Shown here one piece after another: positions 5,738-7,061 of a stretch of 7,061 nucleotides of DNA. The translations under genes and the position numbers were made by a program. The DNA comes from Bacillota bacterium (GTDB lineage: Bacteria; Bacillota; Clostridia; Oscillospirales; Acutalibacteraceae). The notes under the pieces were generated by a model. It was not told the DNA's origin. It ran no database searches and saw only the letters and a list, made by a program, of their open reading frames with translations. How positions within the stretch are numbered: the first letter of the stretch is position 1; each line of letters starts with the position of its first letter. The DNA lies in the NCBI GenBank assembly GCA_009786275.1, contig WQTL01000394.1, positions 1 to 7,061 of the forward strand, in the 5' to 3' direction.

Positions 5738-5776
5738 TGGAGCCACTGGTCGGAATCGAACCGACAACCTGTGGTT
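5738..5776 (-). tRNA. tRNA 3' fragment (probable attachment-site scar)
   Basis: Reading the minus strand from 5775: ACCAC (3' strand of the anticodon stem), AGGTT (variable loop), GTCGG-TTCGATT-CCGAC (complete T arm), CAGTGGC (3' strand of the acceptor stem), T (discriminator) and an encoded CCA (5740-5738). No GCCACTG acceptor partner, D arm or matching anticodon-stem strand lies upstream, so the gene is cut at about the anticodon loop. The amino acid cannot be read because the anticodon is missing. The most likely explanation is insertion of an integrative element into the tRNA gene, with the native 3' end and terminator left here. Confidence 0.75.
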
Positions 5777-5807
5777 GTTCGTAAGGTGGGGTATTTGGGG
5801 CCATTCG

Positions 5808-6725
5808 TTAATACTCCATGCAGCACTTCTTGTATTTCTTTCCGCTGCCACAGGCACAAGGGTCATTTGGCGCCGCTTTCGATGCGAATCCAGAATATGT
5901 TTGCTTTTCTTTTGCTTTTTGAGGAACGGCCAATACATTATCGGGCGCTTTGGTTGTTGGCTTGAAACCAGGCCACGATTCAATGACGCTAATCGCGTTG
6001 TCTATCTTTCGGTGATAAAGGTCTTGCTTGTATTTACGCAATGTGGATGCGGGCGTTTGTTCAAAGCGGGATTCCCGCGCAAACATCTTCCAATTGCCTA
6101 CGATCTGCTGTTCCACTTTGCCCTGTTCAAATAGCAGCCGAATTTCATCCTTCATCTCGAACATCCCAATATCAACGGCGCTACAGGCAATGAACGCAGC
6201 CATTTTCCGGTCTTTTTGCTTGGTTGCTTGCGCCAGAGCTTCCCGTAGCAACTGGAGTATATCGCAATGAGAAACTTCTCCGCAGGCATACAGGATACAT
6301 GCTGCTTCTAGCGCTGCCAGGCGATTCATCAATCGTTTATAGCCATTATCGAATACCAATTCACGTAAACGTATAAAATTATCCGGTTGAGCACAGGATG
6401 CCAGTATGCATGCAAAATCTTCTGTGACCGCCTCTCCTAATAGCCAATCCGTGTATTCCTCGTCGTGCTCCAGCAGCGCGGCCAGTGGTTCAAACGCTTC
6501 ATGAGCGCGAAATTCCGCCAGTAGATACATGGGATACCAATAAGCCCCCCGCGTATCGTCTGCACCATCTTCGTAATCCATCAGCGCCTGTTCCAGAGAA
6601 TGATTCAGTCTTTCCAACAGAAGAGCAACTGCATCCTCCTCATTCGCTCGCAAGCATCTTATTGCCTCCCGCTGAACGGGCGGCTCCATTTGCTGGATTA
6701 ACTCCATTGCTTCGGTTAATGTCAT
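5808..6725 (-). CDS. DUF1186-like helical-repeat protein with C-terminal SEC-C zinc motif
   Basis: Seen: 305 aa from the ATG at 6725, with AGGGG about 10 bases upstream. Residues about 1-215 are helical in a HEAT-like pattern. YWYPMYLLAEFRAHEAFEPL (62-81), WLLGEAVTEDFACILAS (94-110) and a following RLAALEAACILYACGE segment fit DUF1186, whose members share the order 'alyLLAxxRxxxA', 'llGdxxxedxxxiLa'. A low-complexity linker leads to the SEC-C motif DPCACGSGKKYKKCC, with Cys290, Cys292, Cys301 and Cys302 as zinc ligands. Known: SEC-C closes SecA and many unrelated proteins and mediates contacts with other macromolecules. Function here is unknown, and no membrane helix is present. The stop lies about 30 bases from the tRNA scar, so it is probably the outermost gene of an integrated element. 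No clear promoter was found upstream. Confidence 0.82.
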   Translation of the reverse strand: MTLTEAMELIQQMEPPVQREAIRCLRANEEDAVALLLERLNHSLEQALMDYEDGADDTRGAYWYPMYLLAEFRAHEAFEPLAALLEHDEEYTDWLLGEAVTEDFACILASCAQPDNFIRLRELVFDNGYKRLMNRLAALEAACILYACGEVSHCDILQLLREALAQATKQKDRKMAAFIACSAVDIGMFEMKDEIRLLFEQGKVEQQIVGNWKMFARESRFEQTPASTLRKYKQDLYHRKIDNAISVIESWPGFKPTTKAPDNVLAVPQKAKEKQTYSGFASKAAPNDPCACGSGKKYKKCCMEY

Positions 6726-6797
6726 TCGTTTGATCCCCTATAATAAATGCAGAAATAATTGTTTCGCAGTACCCGCAAGGAGCGCTTGATTTGTGCT

Positions 6798-6872
6798 TTA
6801 TTTCGACTGTTTTCTAAGGGACTCCACGGCGGTATCAATGTAGCTCCCTGCGGATTCCTTGGTTAGCCTCAT
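6798..6872 (-). CDS. Tiny ORF (24 aa), doubtful
   Basis: An ATG at 6872-6870 overlaps the stop codon of the YhcG-like gene as ATGA. The frame runs 24 codons (MRLTKESAGSYIDTAVESLR, then KQSK). ATGA overlaps are typical of coupled genes, but no good ribbosome-binding site lies at the right distance (the nearest purine run, AAGGGA, is about 16 bases upstream), and no family is recognised. It may be the start of a truncated downstream gene or chance. Confidence 0.25.
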   Translation of the reverse strand: MRLTKESAGSYIDTAVESLRKQSK

Positions 6873-7061
6873 CGCGATGAAATTACCGTTTCCCTTGCCC
6901 GCACAATTGCCCTACGCAAATTCTCTTCCAGCACCTCTTTCGGTGGAAGCTGCGTGAGATATTGCGCAACATGAATACCGCTCTTATCCAACTCCAACAG
7001 GCTTACCGTTTCCTGGTCTTTCTCCGCGCAGAGGATAATACCAATGGGTGATTCCTCGCCG
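6869..7061 (-). CDS. YhcG/DUF1016-family (PDDEXK nuclease-like) protein, C-terminal part
   Basis: Seen: 63 codons from the window edge to the TGA at 6869. The sequence begins GEESPIGIILCAEKDQETVS and continues LLELDKSGIHVAQYLTQLPP, then KEVLEENLRRAIVRARE. The block PIGIILCxxKD followed by ELDxSGIHVAxYLTxLPPKExLE is characteristic of the C-terminal domain of YhcG/DUF1016 proteins, which carry a PDDEXK-like nuclease fold. Known: this family is widespread on mobile and defence-associated DNA, and its cellular role is poorly defined. The catalytic region lies outside the window. It points the same way as the SEC-C gene, 143 bases upstream of it, so the two may or may not be co-transcribed. Confidence 0.75.
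   Translation of the reverse strand, partial: GEESPIGIILCAEKDQETVSLLELDKSGIHVAQYLTQLPPKEVLEENLRRAIVRARETVISSR

Larger units (their letters stand above)
5048..5807. other. 760-base stretch without an intact gene
   Basis: This gap holds only fragments and signals: a short open frame at 5059-5157, a nested inverted repeat (5161-5207), the tail of an unidentified minus-strand frame (5223-5340), an IS630-type transposase tail (5352-5504), a diverged repeat copy (5551-5574), a small GGAGC-AAAC-GCTCC hairpin (5581-5594), an intrinsic terminator and a tRNA 3' fragment. The part between 5595 and 5688 is A/T-rich and shows nothing further. The mixture suggests repeated insertion and decay. Confidence 0.6.

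Noticed and set aside
5723..5965. Plus-strand open frame across the tRNA fragment
   Set aside because: It runs antisense through the tRNA 3' end and the SEC-C motif and has no protein features of its own.

Overview
The window looks like a bacterial chromosome, most likely a gut-type Firmicute of class Clostridia. Ribosome-binding sites are Shine-Dalgarno type (GGGGAGG, AAGGAGG), promoters are sigma-A-like, and the product types (C11/clostripain lipoprotein, DUF3592, zinc-ribbon membrane proteins, SEC-C protein) fit that group. The membrane-anchored LuxR regulator is a type especially common in Eggerthellaceae, so a coriobacterial origin is not excluded. The left two thirds is visibly GC-richer than the right third. 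All complete genes read on the minus strand.

Region 1 (3176 down to 1) is a probable single operon. Its promoter lies at 3149-3176. From first to last gene it encodes: a 103-aa protein of unknown family; a 140-aa protein with an N-terminal coil and two zinc ribbons; a 357-aa protein with a zinc ribbon, one membrane helix and two copies of a ~113-residue domain; a 31-aa small ORF overlapping that gene's stop, with a strong ribosome-binding site; a 130-aa DUF3592 membrane protein; and a clostripain-family (C11) lipoprotein cut by the window edge just before its expected catalytic cysteine. Gaps are short (28-71 bases) with no internal terminator. The likely theme is cell-envelope proteins, zinc-ribbon adaptors and a surface protease; no published system is recognised.

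Region 2 (3258-5047) is a self-contained unit: an extended -10 promoter, one gene for a ~12-helix membrane protein with a C-terminal LuxR DNA-binding domain, and a strong intrinsic terminator. The LuxR domain is preceded by what looks like a second, degenerate LuxR-like domain.

Region 3 (5048-5807) has no intact gene. It holds short scraps of coding sequence (one matching the C-terminus of IS630-family transposases), a nested inverted repeat with a diverged second copy about 380 bases away, an intrinsic terminator, and the 3' part of a tRNA gene ending in CCA. The tRNA is cut at about the anticodon loop, the usual appearance of an integration junction.

Region 4 (5808-7061) lies on the side of that junction where inserted DNA is expected. 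It carries a DUF1186-like SEC-C zinc-binding protein and the C-terminus of a YhcG/DUF1016-family (PDDEXK nuclease-like) protein, which suits cargo of an integrated element.
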